A stretch of DNA of 64,000 nucleotides, taken from assembly GCF_007667425.1 (NCBI RefSeq), contig NZ_VDRC01000002.1, positions 645,072-709,071 on the forward strand, given 5' to 3'. Shown in pieces: positions 35,814 through 44,538 of the stretch (position 1 is the stretch's first letter; the number at the start of each line of letters is the position of its first letter). The translations under genes were made by a program, and so were the position numbers. Source of the DNA: Microbacterium sp. 1.5R (GTDB taxonomy: Bacteria > Actinomycetota > Actinomycetes > Actinomycetales > Microbacteriaceae). The notes beneath the pieces were generated by a model. That model ran no database searches, was not told the origin of the DNA, and saw only the letters and a program-made list of their open reading frames with translations.

Positions 35814-36596
35814 GTGGCAGACGTCGTCCGAGCGTGGCATCCCGCGGTCCCGGGCATCAGGGAGATCTATCACGCCACCTTCCAGCACGCCTATCCGATG
35901 CACGCGCACGACGGCTGGGCCGTGATGCTCGTCGACCGCGGCGCGGTCTCCTACGGACTGCACCGGGAGTCGCACATCGCTGCGCCGCGCGCCATGACGC
36001 TGCTGCCGCCCGGCATTCCGCACGACGGACGCTCGGCGATCCCCGGCCAGCCCTATCGCAAACGCGTCGTCTACCTCGACGGCGACTGGCTGCCGACACG
36101 AGCGCGGTCTCTGTCGGTGTCTCGGCCGACGCTCACCGATCAGGGAGTGCTCACGGCGATCCGTCGCGTGCACGGAGCGCTCGCCGCGCCCGGTGATCTG
36201 CTCGCCGCCGAGCACTGGATGCTGTCGGTGCGCCGGCTCGTGCTCGCCCACCTGGGCGAGCCGACTGCGGGGCCAGCCGACTCCCCGCTGGCCCGTCGGC
36301 TGCGCGCGGAGCTCGACGAACGCTTCACCGAGACCTTCGCGCTCGCCGAGGTCGCCGCGTCGTTCGGTGTGCACCCGAGCCACCTCATCCGTGTGTTCTC
36401 GGAGACGTATGGGCTCGCGCCGCATCAGTACGTGGTGAGTCGTCGCCTCGATCTGGCGCGAAGGCTGCTTCTCGACGGAGAGGCGCCCGCGAGCGCCGCC
36501 GCGCACGCCGGATTCCACGATCAGTCTCATCTGACCCGCCATTTCCGCCGGGTGCTGGGCACCACGCCCGCCGCGTTCGCCCGGTCGAGCCGCTAA
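35814..36596 (+). CDS. AraC-family transcriptional regulator
   Basis: Protein of 260 residues. An N-terminal cupin-like sensor (H-A-Y-P-M-H-A-H-D-G-W, then P-P-G-I-P-H-D-G) covers about 1-110. The C-terminal double helix-turn-helix (about 165-258) has H-P-S-H-L-I-R-V-F and G-F-H-D-Q-S-H-L-T-R-H-F-R-R. It lies between a divergent DUF2000 gene and a downstream MFS gene whose promoter box overlaps its stop codon. It therefore probably controls one or both. Confidence 0.9.
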   Translation: MADVVRAWHPAVPGIREIYHATFQHAYPMHAHDGWAVMLVDRGAVSYGLHRESHIAAPRAMTLLPPGIPHDGRSAIPGQPYRKRVVYLDGDWLPTRARSLSVSRPTLTDQGVLTAIRRVHGALAAPGDLLAAEHWMLSVRRLVLAHLGEPTAGPADSPLARRLRAELDERFTETFALAEVAASFGVHPSHLIRVFSETYGLAPHQYVVSRRLDLARRLLLDGEAPASAAAHAGFHDQSHLTRHFRRVLGTTPAAFARSSR

Positions 36597-36599
36597 GCT
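36594..36599 (+). promoter_or_regulatory. -10 box TAAGCT of the MFS gene, leaderless type
   Basis: TAAGCT, six bases, then the GTG at 36606. The first three bases are the stop codon of the araC-type gene. Confidence 0.5.
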
Positions 36600-36605
36600 G
36601 ATCCG

Positions 36606-37823
36606 GTGAATCCCTCGACTCAATCGAGGGGTGCGGCGAAGTGGGCGCTCCTCTCCCTCGCCATCGGCAGCTTCGGCATCGGCATGACCGAGTTCGTCAT
36701 CATGGGCCTGCTGCCCAACATCGCCGGTGAGCTGCTCCCAGGTCTCTGGGCACGCAGCCAGGAGGATGCGCTGAGTCAGGCCGGTTGGCTGATCTCGTTC
36801 TACGCGCTGGGCGTCGTGGTGGGGGCTCCGACCATCGCGGGCTTCGTGGCGCGGTTCCCACGGCACCGCGTGATGATCGGGCTCGCACTCGCCCTCACGG
36901 TCTTCAACGCCCTGACCGTGGTGCTGCCGACATTCGAGCTCGTCGGCGTCTCGCGCTTCCTCGCCGGGCTCCCGCACGGCGCCTACTTCGGGATCGGCGC
37001 TCTCGTCGCCGCCGAGGTCATGGGGCCGGGCAACCGCGCCAAGGGCGTCGCCTTCATCCTCACCGGCCTCACCGTGGCGAACGTCGTCGGCGTTCCCCTC
37101 GGCACGTTCCTCGGGCAGCAATGGGGCTGGCGCGCGGCGTTCGGTGTGGTCGCGCTCGTCTTCGCGATCGCGACCCTGTGCATCCTGCTGTTCGTCCCCG
37201 AGCACCCCGGCACGCCCGGACGCACGATGCGGCAGGAGCTCGGGGTGTTCCGCATCCCGCAGGTTTGGTTCACGCTCGGCATCGGGTCGATCGGGTTCGG
37301 CGGCTTCTTCGCGGTGTACAGCTACATCGCCCCCCTCGTCACCGAGGTCGCCGGGTCTCCGGAGTGGGTGGTGCCGATCGTGCTCGTCCTCATGGGCATC
37401 GGCATGACCGTGGGCAATCTCGTCGGCGGTCACCTCGCCGACATCGATCTGCGGCGCACCCTGCTGTTCGGCCTCGCCGCCATGGCTGCGGTGTTCGTGC
37501 TCCTCGCGCTCCTGTCGGCGTGGATCGTCACGCTGGCCCTGCTCGTGCTCGTCGTGGGCTTCGTCTCGGCGGCATTGAGTCCGACCATCCAGACGCGGCT
37601 CATGGACGTCGCCGGTGACAATCAGTCGATCGCCGCAGCCATCAACCACTCCGCGCTCAACATCGGCAACAGCCTCGGCGCCTTCCTCGGCGGCGTCGTG
37701 ATCGCGGCCGGGTGGGGGTTCACCGCGCCGTCGTGGACGGGTGCCGTGCTCGCGCTCGCCGGCCTGCTGATCGCCCTGATCGCCTACCGCGCGCAGGCCC
37801 GCCGGCCCGCGCTGGTCTCCTAA
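36606..37823 (+). CDS. MFS transporter of the DHA1 efflux type
   Basis: Protein of 405 residues with twelve predicted membrane spans. G-M-T-E-F-V-I-M-G-L-L-P in the first span and A-R-F-P-R-H-R-V as the loop 2-3 motif are typical of AraJ/NepI-like proton-driven exporters. H-G-A-Y-F-G-I-G and a motif C-like G-x-x-x-G-x-P-L-G segment in span 5 support an antiporter. The substrate cannot be read from the sequence. It is directly downstream of an AraC-type regulator. Confidence 0.9.
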   Translation: MNPSTQSRGAAKWALLSLAIGSFGIGMTEFVIMGLLPNIAGELLPGLWARSQEDALSQAGWLISFYALGVVVGAPTIAGFVARFPRHRVMIGLALALTVFNALTVVLPTFELVGVSRFLAGLPHGAYFGIGALVAAEVMGPGNRAKGVAFILTGLTVANVVGVPLGTFLGQQWGWRAAFGVVALVFAIATLCILLFVPEHPGTPGRTMRQELGVFRIPQVWFTLGIGSIGFGGFFAVYSYIAPLVTEVAGSPEWVVPIVLVLMGIGMTVGNLVGGHLADIDLRRTLLFGLAAMAAVFVLLALLSAWIVTLALLVLVVGFVSAALSPTIQTRLMDVAGDNQSIAAAINHSALNIGNSLGAFLGGVVIAAGWGFTAPSWTGAVLALAGLLIALIAYRAQARRPALVS

Positions 37824-37841
37824 TCCGGTTCCCGTCTTCTG

Positions 37842-37914
37842 AGCCGGCTCTCACTCTTGAGCCGGCGCTCCATTCTGCCGGCGCTCGTCTCCCTGAGCCG
37901 GCGCTCGTCTCCGG
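37842..37914 (+). repeat. Four degenerate 18-base repeats with palindromic cores
   Basis: Units begin near 37842, 37860, 37876 and 37896. Each holds CCGGC with a CTC tail; the best cores read GAGCCGGCTC or GCCGGCGCTC. They fill the gap between the MFS and Nudix genes and end about 17 bases before the Nudix promoter box. Confidence 0.65.
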
Positions 37915-37930
37915 TTCGAGACCGCGCCCG

Positions 37931-37936
37931 TAGAGT
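37931..37936 (+). promoter_or_regulatory. -10 box TAGAGT of the Nudix gene, leaderless type
   Basis: TAGAGT, six bases, then the ATG at 37943. Confidence 0.55.
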
Positions 37937-37942
37937 GACGGG

Positions 37943-38569
37943 ATGACCGACCTCGATGACCTTCCCATCGCGGGCACCGTCGTCCTGCTGCGACCCGGCT
38001 CACCGACGCTCGGCGACGCTGCGGCGGTAGAGGTGCTGCTCATGCGACGCCCCGGGCGGGGGTCGTTCGCCGACGCCTGGGTCTTCCCCGGAGGAAAGGT
38101 CGAGGAGTCCGATCGCAGGCCGGGCGACGAGGAGGTCGATCTCGCGCGTCGCGCGGGCATCCGCGAGACATGGGAGGAGGTCGGACTGGTCGTCGACGAC
38201 GCAGTGACCCTCTCGCGGTGGCAGCCTCCGGTCGAGGCGCCGGTGCGCATCCGCACCTGGTTCTTCCTCGCGACGGCACCGACGGGTGATCTGAGGCTCT
38301 CGGCCGGCGAGGTCGTCGACGCGCAGTGGATCAGCCCCGCGGGCGCGCTGTCCCGGCACGCGGCGGGGGAGTGGACGCTGTTCCCGCCGACCTGGATGAC
38401 CCTCCACAAGCTGAGCACGGCGGGGTCGGTCGACGACGCACTCGCCACAGCGGGCGTCGTCAGACGTTTCTCCACGCGCGTGCTCCCCGGGGCGGCGGGA
38501 ACCGTGTTCGCCTGGGGAGACCTGCGGCTCGACACCGGTGCTCTTCCGTGGAACCTCAACGCCGGGTGA
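37943..38569 (+). CDS. Nudix hydrolase
   Basis: Protein of 208 residues. The Nudix box is F-P-G-G-K-V-E-E-S-D followed, after an insertion of about a dozen residues, by R-E-T-W-E-E-V-G-L. The catalytic R-E-x-x-E-E core is thus complete. The longer spacing in the box and the total length resemble the NUDT7/NUDT19-like coenzyme A diphosphatase branch rather than MutT. The exact substrate is not determined. It converges on metX with a short gap and no visible terminator. Confidence 0.87.
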   Translation: MTDLDDLPIAGTVVLLRPGSPTLGDAAAVEVLLMRRPGRGSFADAWVFPGGKVEESDRRPGDEEVDLARRAGIRETWEEVGLVVDDAVTLSRWQPPVEAPVRIRTWFFLATAPTGDLRLSAGEVVDAQWISPAGALSRHAAGEWTLFPPTWMTLHKLSTAGSVDDALATAGVVRRFSTRVLPGAAGTVFAWGDLRLDTGALPWNLNAG

Positions 38570-38602
38570 GCGTCGCCCCGCGCCTCACCTCGTGATCGGT
38601 CG

Positions 38603-39811
38603 TCATGCCGCCAGCAGCCGCCGCAGATGCGCGCCGACGGCCTGCGTCTCGATGAGGAAGCCGTCGTGACCGAAGTCGCTGACGAGCACCACGGCCTCGT
38701 CACCGTCGAGCGTGTTCGGGATGCCGCGCGCGATCCGGTGTTGGCCGTCGACCGGGAACAGGCGGTCGCTGTCGATGCCGAGCACCAGAGTGCGCGCCGT
38801 CACGGCTGCGAGCGCCGCCTCGACTCCGCCGCGGTCGCGACCGACGTCGTGAGAGTTCATGGCCTCGACGAGCGTGATGTAGCTGTTCGCGTCGAACCGC
38901 CGGGTGAACTTGTTGCCGTGGAAGTCGAGGTAGGATTCGACGGCGAAACGCCCCCCGTGCCCCAGCGGTGAGACGTCGGACTGCCACGAGCGCTGGAACC
39001 GCTGGTTCAGCTCGATGGGGCTGCGATAGTTCAGCAGAGCCATGCGCCGCGCGAGCGCGAGTCCGCGGTGGGGTCCGTCGCCGTCGGACAGGTCGTAGTA
39101 CTCGCCGCCCAGGTAGCGCGGGTCCATGCGGATCGTCTCCAACTGCACGGTGTTGAGCGCGATCTGGTCGGCGGTGGTGACGGGCGGAGACGACAGCACG
39201 GCGAGCCGCTCCACGCGCTCGGGGTGGGTGGCCGCCCACTCGAGCGCGTGCATGCCTCCCATCGAGCCGCCGATCACGGCCGCCCAGGTGTCGATGCCCA
39301 GCGCATCGGCGAGACGCACCTGCGCTGCGACCTGGTCCCGGACCGTCAGATAGGGGAAGCGGGACGCCCACTCGATGCCGCGGGGTGCGATGCTCGCGGG
39401 GCCGGTCGATCCCTGGCATCCGCCGAGCATGTTGGGCGCGATCACGAACCAGCGATCGGTGTCGAGCGGCGCTCCGGGACCGACGACGTCCTCCCACCAC
39501 CCGGCGGTCGGATGGCCGGCACCCGCCTCGCCGCGCAGGTGGCTGTCGCCCGTGAGCGCGTGCAGCACGAGGATCGCGTTGTCGCGGGCGGCGTTGAGCT
39601 CGCCCCACGACTCGAAAGCCAGACGGATGCCGGGGAGCTCGGCCCCGCTCTCGGTGCGGAACGCCCCGAAGGAGGCGAAACGACGGCCGCCGACCGGATC
39701 GCCGTCGCGCCACGCGCCGGTCGCCGGTGGGCGTGCGCGGAGCAGCCGGACGTCGGCCTCCGTCACGGGTGCCGAGGGCACCGTGTCTTCAGAGGTCGTC
39801 TGCCAGTCCAT
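38603..39811 (-). CDS. metX: Homoserine O-acetyltransferase
   Basis: Alpha/beta-hydrolase-fold enzyme of 402 residues that acetylates homoserine for methionine synthesis. N-M-L-G-G-C-Q-G-S-T-G-P, the nucleophile elbow G-G-S-M-G-G with S183, D-S-D-R-L-F and G-H-D-G-F-L supply the family signatures and catalytic triad. It is followed on the same strand, further upstream, by metY, which uses its product. They are separated by a phosphatase-family gene and a terminator, so they are probably not one transcript. The ATG has GGAGGG directly before it. Confidence 0.95.
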   Translation of the reverse strand: MDWQTTSEDTVPSAPVTEADVRLLRARPPATGAWRDGDPVGGRRFASFGAFRTESGAELPGIRLAFESWGELNAARDNAILVLHALTGDSHLRGEAGAGHPTAGWWEDVVGPGAPLDTDRWFVIAPNMLGGCQGSTGPASIAPRGIEWASRFPYLTVRDQVAAQVRLADALGIDTWAAVIGGSMGGMHALEWAATHPERVERLAVLSSPPVTTADQIALNTVQLETIRMDPRYLGGEYYDLSDGDGPHRGLALARRMALLNYRSPIELNQRFQRSWQSDVSPLGHGGRFAVESYLDFHGNKFTRRFDANSYITLVEAMNSHDVGRDRGGVEAALAAVTARTLVLGIDSDRLFPVDGQHRIARGIPNTLDGDEAVVLVSDFGHDGFLIETQAVGAHLRRLLAA

Positions 39812-39890
39812 CCCTCCATTGTCCCGTGATGGGTGCTCCGACGACTGAACGTTACGCCGCCCGGGAGCGTCGCCCGTCGCAGCGGCCCAG

Positions 39891-40820
39891 TCAGAGGACG
39901 AATGTCGTGACGGTGGCGAGGTGATCGCTCGCACCTGCGTGCATCGTGCCCGACGAGGCGACGTCGAGCCCTCGGGCGAACACCTGGTCGATGCGGGCGA
40001 GCGGCAACCCGGCCGGCCAGGTGAAGCCGAGTGTGCCGTCGGTCGGCCGCACCCAGTCGAGCTGCCCGCGCAGCGCGCCGAGCGCCGGGTCCGCCGAAGC
40101 GGCGTTGAAGTCTCCGACCGCGACGACTGCGCGGGCGCCGTCCGACGCCACCGTGTCGGCGAGGTTCGCGAGCATCGTGTCGCGGCCCTCCTGCTGCCCA
40201 GGACGCACGGAGGCGGCGTGCAGCACGTACACCGCGACCTCGGCATCCGGCGTCTGCACCGTCACGCGCAGCGCGCGCTTCCAGTCGAGACCGAGGGTGA
40301 GCGGATCGGCGCTCGTCAGCGGATAGCGGCTCCACACCCCGACCGTTCCGACGGCGTACGAGTGCGGGTACCGCTCGTCGAGCGCGGAGCGGGCTGCCCC
40401 GAGGCTGTCGCCGTCGAGCTCGGTGAGGGCGATGACGTCGGGGGAGGAGGCGGCGATCTGCTCGGCCGACGACATCGCGCCGCCCGAGTGTGCGCGGACG
40501 TTCTGACTGACGACCTGCAGGGTCGGCGCCTCGGTCGACATCGCCCAGCCCGGGGCGGTGGGGAGCACGGCCGACGTCCACACGACGACCGGGACGATCA
40601 GGAGCAGCAGGAGCCGCCGGGCCCGGATCAGCGCGACGACGACGAGGAGCGCGAGCACGAGTCCCACCCAGGGCAGCACGACGGATGCCGCGGTGCCGAC
40701 GATCCCGGGCACCCACGCCGAGACGGTCGCGATCAGGGTCGCGGCGGCGGAGCCGGCGATCACTCGAGCGACGGTGCGGTGCCGGGAGCGGGCGGCGCGC
40801 GGTGCTGCGACGTCGGTCAT
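39891..40820 (-). CDS. Membrane-anchored endonuclease/exonuclease/phosphatase-family protein
   Basis: Protein of 309 residues. Two or three hydrophobic segments (about 20-85) are followed by an EEP domain: S-Q-N-V-R-A-H, then T-E-L-D-G-D (metal Glu), G-D-F-N-A-A-S, and the closing S-D-H-L-A-T. All metal and catalytic positions are kept, so it should be an active Mg2+-dependent phosphodiesterase or nuclease acting outside the membrane. The target is unknown. The ATG at 40820 follows GAGGAG. It lies between metY and metX but has no evident methionine role. Confidence 0.85.
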   Translation of the reverse strand: MTDVAAPRAARSRHRTVARVIAGSAAATLIATVSAWVPGIVGTAASVVLPWVGLVLALLVVVALIRARRLLLLLIVPVVVWTSAVLPTAPGWAMSTEAPTLQVVSQNVRAHSGGAMSSAEQIAASSPDVIALTELDGDSLGAARSALDERYPHSYAVGTVGVWSRYPLTSADPLTLGLDWKRALRVTVQTPDAEVAVYVLHAASVRPGQQEGRDTMLANLADTVASDGARAVVAVGDFNAASADPALGALRGQLDWVRPTDGTLGFTWPAGLPLARIDQVFARGLDVASSGTMHAGASDHLATVTTFVL

Positions 40821-40878
40821 GGTGCTCCTCGGGGTGGGGGTTCCATTCTCGACCGAGGAGCCTGGGCGCACGCCGAAC

Positions 40879-40915
40879 GCAGAAGTGCCCCGGGAGAGGC
40901 CCGGGGCACTTCTGC
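40879..40915 (-). terminator. Hairpin terminator of metY
   Basis: Perfect 16-base inverted repeat (40879-40894 and 40900-40915) with a five-base loop, directly downstream of metY. Confidence 0.85.
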
Positions 40916-40927
40916 GAGGAGGGCGGG

Positions 40928-42250
40928 TCAGGCGCGCGCCGCCTCCGACACGCGGCGGGCCGCAGCCAATGCCTCGTCGAGGTCGGCCTTGAGGTCGTCG
41001 ATGTTCTCGATGCCGACCGAGAGGCGGACGAGACCGGGTGTGACGCCGGCGGTGAGCTGCTGCTCGGGCGTCAGCTGGGCGTGCGTGGTGGACGCGGGGT
41101 GGATGACCAGCGAGCGCACGTCGCCGATGTTGGCGAGGTGGCTGAACAGCGACAGGCTGTTGACGAACTCACGACCCGCCTCCACGCCGCCCTTGAGCTC
41201 GAACGACAGCACGGCGCCGACGCCCTTCGGCGCGTAGGTGTTCGCCGCGGCGTACCAGGGCGACGAGGGCAGGCCCGAGTAGTTGACACTCGCGACGTCG
41301 TCGCGGCGGTCGAGCCACTCGGCGATCTCCTGCGCGTTCTGCACGTGACGCTCGATGCGCAGCGACAGGGTCTCGATGCCCTGGATGAGGTTCCAGGCGC
41401 TCTGCGGAGCGATCGACGAGCCGAGGTCGCGCAGCAGCTGTACCCGGGCCTTGATGATGTAGGCCAGCGGGTCGCCGACGGCAGTGGTGTAGCTCGCACC
41501 GTGGTACGACGGGTCCGGCTCGGTGAGGCCGGGGAACTTCTCGACGTTCTTCGACCACTCGAAGGTGCCGCCGTCGATGATGACGCCGCCGATGGTGGTG
41601 CCGTGTCCGCCGAGGAACTTCGTGACGGAATGCACGACGATGTCGGCACCGTGCTCGAAGGGACGGATGAGGTACGGGGTCGCGATCGTGTTGTCGACGA
41701 TGAGCGGGACGCCCGCTTCGTGCGCTGCGTCCGCCACGGTGCGGATGTCGAGGATGTTGATCTGCGGGTTGCCGATCGTCTCGGCGAAGAACAGCTTCGT
41801 GTTCGGACGGACCGCACGACGCCACTCCTCGGGGTCGTCCTGGTTCTCGACGAACGTGACCTCGATGCCGAGCTTCGCCAGCGTGTACTTGAAGAGGTTG
41901 TACGTGCCACCGTAGATCGAGCTCGACGAGACGATGTGATCGCCGGCCTGGGCGATGTTCAGCACGGCGAACGTGGACGCCGCCTGGCCGCTGGAGAGGA
42001 CGAGGGCGCCGGTGCCCCCCTCGAGCGCCGCGAGGCGCTGCTCCAGGACATCCTGCGTCGGGTTCTGGATGCGCGTGTAGATGTTGCCGAACTCGGCGAG
42101 GGCGAAGAGGTTCGCCGCGTGGTCCGCGCTGTCGAACACGTACGACGTGGTCTGGTAGATCGGCGTCGCGCGGGCCTTGGTCACCGGGTCGGGCGCGGCG
42201 CCGGCGTGGATCTGCTTGGTCTCGAAACGCCAGGTCTCGGGTGCGGACAT
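40928..42250 (-). CDS. metY: O-acetylhomoserine sulfhydrylase
   Basis: PLP enzyme of 440 residues that makes homocysteine from O-acetylhomoserine and sulfide. Y-T-R-I-Q-N-P-T binds the cofactor phosphate of the neighbouring subunit, V-D-N-T-I-A-T-P-Y holds the Asp to the pyridine nitrogen, and S-V-T-K-F-L-G-G-H-G gives K211 as the PLP lysine. The length and the long form of the Cys/Met metabolism family fit MetY. A near-consensus promoter (TTGACA, 15 bases, TACTGT on the minus strand) precedes it, with an 11-base repeat between the boxes that may bind a regulator. No S-adenosylmethionine riboswitch fold is evident. Confidence 0.95.
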   Translation of the reverse strand: MSAPETWRFETKQIHAGAAPDPVTKARATPIYQTTSYVFDSADHAANLFALAEFGNIYTRIQNPTQDVLEQRLAALEGGTGALVLSSGQAASTFAVLNIAQAGDHIVSSSSIYGGTYNLFKYTLAKLGIEVTFVENQDDPEEWRRAVRPNTKLFFAETIGNPQINILDIRTVADAAHEAGVPLIVDNTIATPYLIRPFEHGADIVVHSVTKFLGGHGTTIGGVIIDGGTFEWSKNVEKFPGLTEPDPSYHGASYTTAVGDPLAYIIKARVQLLRDLGSSIAPQSAWNLIQGIETLSLRIERHVQNAQEIAEWLDRRDDVASVNYSGLPSSPWYAAANTYAPKGVGAVLSFELKGGVEAGREFVNSLSLFSHLANIGDVRSLVIHPASTTHAQLTPEQQLTAGVTPGLVRLSVGIENIDDLKADLDEALAAARRVSEAARA

Positions 42251-42301
42251 GTGTTCCCCCTGGAACGGTCGGAAGGTCGATGCGGCTGATGCCTTGCAGC
42301 G

Positions 42302-42328
42302 ACAGTACGGAACATCGTTGCGTGTCAA
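42302..42328 (-). promoter_or_regulatory. metY promoter with an operator candidate between the boxes
   Basis: On the minus strand, TTGACA (42328-42323), a 15-base spacer and TACTGT (42307-42302). The spacer holds ACGATGTTCCG, which occurs again 68 bases away at the divergent gene's -10 box. GTTG/CAAC inverted bases also surround the -35. Confidence 0.45.
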
Positions 42329-42386
42329 CAACGACCGGGAAATGTGACGTAACAGTGTGCGCCCGCGTTTTCTCGCGGAACATCGT
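42308..42386. repeat. Direct repeat CGGAACATCGT (two copies)
   Basis: Identical 11-base copies at 42308-42318 and 42376-42386. One lies in the metY promoter spacer, and the other abuts the SDR gene's -10 box. Confidence 0.6.
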
Positions 42387-42391
42387 ACGGT
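42386..42391 (+). promoter_or_regulatory. -10 box TACGGT of the SDR gene, leaderless type
   Basis: TACGGT, seven bases, then the ATG at 42399. The repeat CGGAACATCGT ends on its first base. Confidence 0.5.
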
Positions 42392-42398
42392 GGAAGGC

Positions 42399-43187
42399 AT
42401 GGCGAACAGGCGTGCAGTCGTGACAGGAGCGAGCTCGGGTATCGGGGAGGCCACGGTGCGCGCGTTGCGCGGCCGGGGGTGGGACGTCGTCGGCGTCGCC
42501 CGCCGACAGGAGCGTCTCGCGACGCTCGTCGCCGAGACGGGCGCATCGGCCATCGCCTGCGACCTGACGGACGCGGATGCCGTCGCCGCCCTCGTCGCGG
42601 AGCTCGACGCCACCGGCCCGGTGCACGCGCTGGTGCAGGTCGCCGGCGGCGCGCGCGGGACCGACCGCGTCGAGGACGGATCGATCGCCGACTGGCAGTG
42701 GATGTTCGACGCGAACGTGCTGTCGAGCCAGCGTCTGGTGGCCGGCCTCCTGCCCCTGCTGCGGCGTGCGGCTGCCGCCGATGGTCACGCCGACACCCTC
42801 TTCGTGACCTCCACCGCGGCGCAGGTCGCGTATCCGGGCGGTGCCGGCTACAACGCTGCGAAGGCCGCCGAGTCGATGCTGGTGCACGCGCTGCGGCTCG
42901 AGCTCAACGGCGAGCCCATCCGCGTGTCCGAGGTCGCCCCGGGGCTCGTGCACACCGAGGAGTTCACGCTCAACCGCCTCGGCGGCGACAAGGCGGCGGC
43001 TGAGGCCGTGTACTCCGGCGTCGAACAGCCCCTGCTCGCCGAGGACGTCGCCGATGTGATCGCCTATGCGCTCGACGCCCCCGGCCACGTGAACCTCGAC
43101 CTCGTCACGATGCGTCCGGTCGCCCAGTCGGCGAACCACCTGCTGGCGCGCGGGCCGCTCCGCGTGCGCATGGTCGACGAGCGATGA
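42399..43187 (+). CDS. Short-chain dehydrogenase/reductase
   Basis: Classical SDR of 262 residues. T-G-A-S-S-G-I-G binds NAD(P), A-R-R-Q near residue 35 favours NADP, and the catalytic triad is S-T-A followed by Y-N-A-A-K. N-V-L-S-S-Q is the usual N-x-x-x structural site. The sequence is closest in style to the serine/3-hydroxyacid dehydrogenase (YdfG) branch; the substrate is not certain. The stop overlaps the ung start (ATGA), coupling a dehydrogenase to a DNA repair gene without an obvious reason. Confidence 0.88.
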   Translation: MANRRAVVTGASSGIGEATVRALRGRGWDVVGVARRQERLATLVAETGASAIACDLTDADAVAALVAELDATGPVHALVQVAGGARGTDRVEDGSIADWQWMFDANVLSSQRLVAGLLPLLRRAAAADGHADTLFVTSTAAQVAYPGGAGYNAAKAAESMLVHALRLELNGEPIRVSEVAPGLVHTEEFTLNRLGGDKAAAEAVYSGVEQPLLAEDVADVIAYALDAPGHVNLDLVTMRPVAQSANHLLARGPLRVRMVDER

Positions 43188-43894
43188 CGGCGCGGACCCT
43201 CTCGGAACTCGCGGCCGACGGGGCCATCGATCAGGGGTGGGCCGACGCCCTCGCACCCGAACAGGACACGATCACGGCGTTGGGGCAGCGGCTGCGCTCC
43301 GAGCAGGCAGAGGGGCGCGGATACCTGCCGGCCGGTTCCGATGTGCTCAGGGCGTTCCAGCGTCCGCTCGCCGAGGTGAAGGTGCTGATCACGGGGCAGG
43401 ATCCGTACCCGACGCCCGGGCATCCGATCGGCCTGTCGTTCGCGGTGGACGGTGACGTGCGACCGCTCCCGCGCAGCCTCGGCAACATCTACAAGGAGCG
43501 CGAGAGCGATCTCGGCATCCCTCCGGCGCCGCACGGCGACCTCACCGCCTGGAGCGATCAGGGAGTGCTGCTGCTGAACAGGGTGCTCACGGTCCGCCCC
43601 GGCGAGGCCGCCTCGCATCGCGGCTGGGGCTGGGAGAAGGTCACCGAGCTCGCGATCCGTGCGCTCGTCGCGCGCGACCAGCCGCTCGTGGCGATCCTCT
43701 GGGGGAGGGATGCCGCGAATCTGCAGCCGCTCCTCGGCGACACCCCGGTCATCGCGTCCGCGCATCCCTCGCCGCTGTCGGCCAGTCGAGGCTTCTTCGG
43801 GTCGCGACCGTTCTCGCGCGCGAACGCCCTGCTCGACGGGCTCGGCGCAGACCCCGTCGACTGGCGTGTCGAGGGGGAGCCGCCCCTACACTGA
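43184..43894 (+). CDS. ung: Uracil-DNA glycosylase, family 1
   Basis: Enzyme of 236 residues that removes uracil from DNA. The water-activating motif is G-Q-D-P-Y-P-T-P-G, the actinobacterial form of G-Q-D-P-Y-H, followed by G-L-S-F-A-V. The leucine-loop motif is [24 protein letters not shown] and W-G-R-D-A lie between. All catalytic residues are present. It is translationally coupled to the SDR gene. Confidence 0.95.
   Translation: MTARTLSELAADGAIDQGWADALAPEQDTITALGQRLRSEQAEGRGYLPAGSDVLRAFQRPLAEVKVLITGQDPYPTPGHPIGLSFAVDGDVRPLPRSLGNIYKERESDLGIPPAPHGDLTAWSDQGVLLLNRVLTVRPGEAASHRGWGWEKVTELAIRALVARDQPLVAILWGRDAANLQPLLGDTPVIASAHPSPLSASRGFFGSRPFSRANALLDGLGADPVDWRVEGEPPLH
43887..43892 (+). promoter_or_regulatory. 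-10 box TACACT of the GNAT gene, leaderless type
   Basis: TACACT overlaps the last codons of ung. Six bases follow, then the ATG at 43899. Confidence 0.5.
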
Positions 43895-43898
43895 TCGC

Positions 43899-44516
43899 AT
43901 GCAGTTCGAGCCAGGGGACCGTCGCCGCGTCCTGCCGCGCCATCTGCGCCCGGCCCAGGTCCCGGACGTGTTCTCGTACACGATCCGTCCCGCCCGGGTC
44001 GCCGACCTCGGGCATGTGCGCGAGATCTACAACCACTTCGTGAGCAACTCGGTCGTCACGCTCGACGAGCGCCGCAGCAGCATCCCCTACTGGCGGGACA
44101 AGTTCGCGTTCCTCACCAAGCTCGGGCTTCCCTTCCTCGTCGCCGTGTCGCCGTCCGGCGTCGTCCTGGGGTATGCCCTCGCGCAGCCGTGGGCGGGGAA
44201 GAACGCCTACCGCTACACGATCGAGGACTCGATCTACCTCGGCCCCGGCGCCGGCGGCAAGGGGCTGGGGAAGGCGCTGCTGCAGGCGCTCATCGACGCC
44301 TGCGAGCAGCTGGGGATCCGCGAGATGGTCGCGGTGATCAGTGACAGCAAGGCGGAGGCGTCGATCAGGCTCCATGAGCGCCTCGGCTTCGTGGAAGCGG
44401 GCCGGATGGGCCGCGTCGGTCACAAATTCGGCCGTGAGCTCGGCACGGTGTACATGCGCCGGGCGCTGACCCCGGCCAGACGTCGCCGACTCTTCGGGCG
44501 TTCGTCCGTCCGCTGA
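43899..44516 (+). CDS. GNAT acetyltransferase, phosphinothricin-acetyltransferase-like
   Basis: Protein of 205 residues. After a basic 25-residue N-terminal extension, the GNAT core opens with Y-T-I-R-P-A-R-V-A-D-L and I-Y-N-H-F-V. It continues with E-D-S-I-Y-L-G-P-G-A-G-G-K-G-L-G-K-A-L, the acetyl-CoA loop, and ends with S-I-R-L-H-E-R-L-G-F-V-E-A-G. The I-Y-N-x-x-V and E-D-S-[IV]-Y segments are those of the Pat/Bar/MddA group that acetylates phosphinothricin, methionine sulfone and similar small molecules. The actual substrate is unknown. Confidence 0.87.
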   Translation: MQFEPGDRRRVLPRHLRPAQVPDVFSYTIRPARVADLGHVREIYNHFVSNSVVTLDERRSSIPYWRDKFAFLTKLGLPFLVAVSPSGVVLGYALAQPWAGKNAYRYTIEDSIYLGPGAGGKGLGKALLQALIDACEQLGIREMVAVISDSKAEASIRLHERLGFVEAGRMGRVGHKFGRELGTVYMRRALTPARRRRLFGRSSVR

Positions 44517-44538
44517 CGCGCGCGCAGAGTCGACGGGC

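Noticed and set aside
37842..37914. CRISPR array
   Set aside because: Repeats are only 18 bases, degenerate and contiguous, with no unique spacers and no cas genes in the window.
42251..42398. S-adenosylmethionine riboswitch upstream of metY
   Set aside because: The untranslated stretch after the likely transcript start is only about 50 bases and shows no multi-stem architecture.
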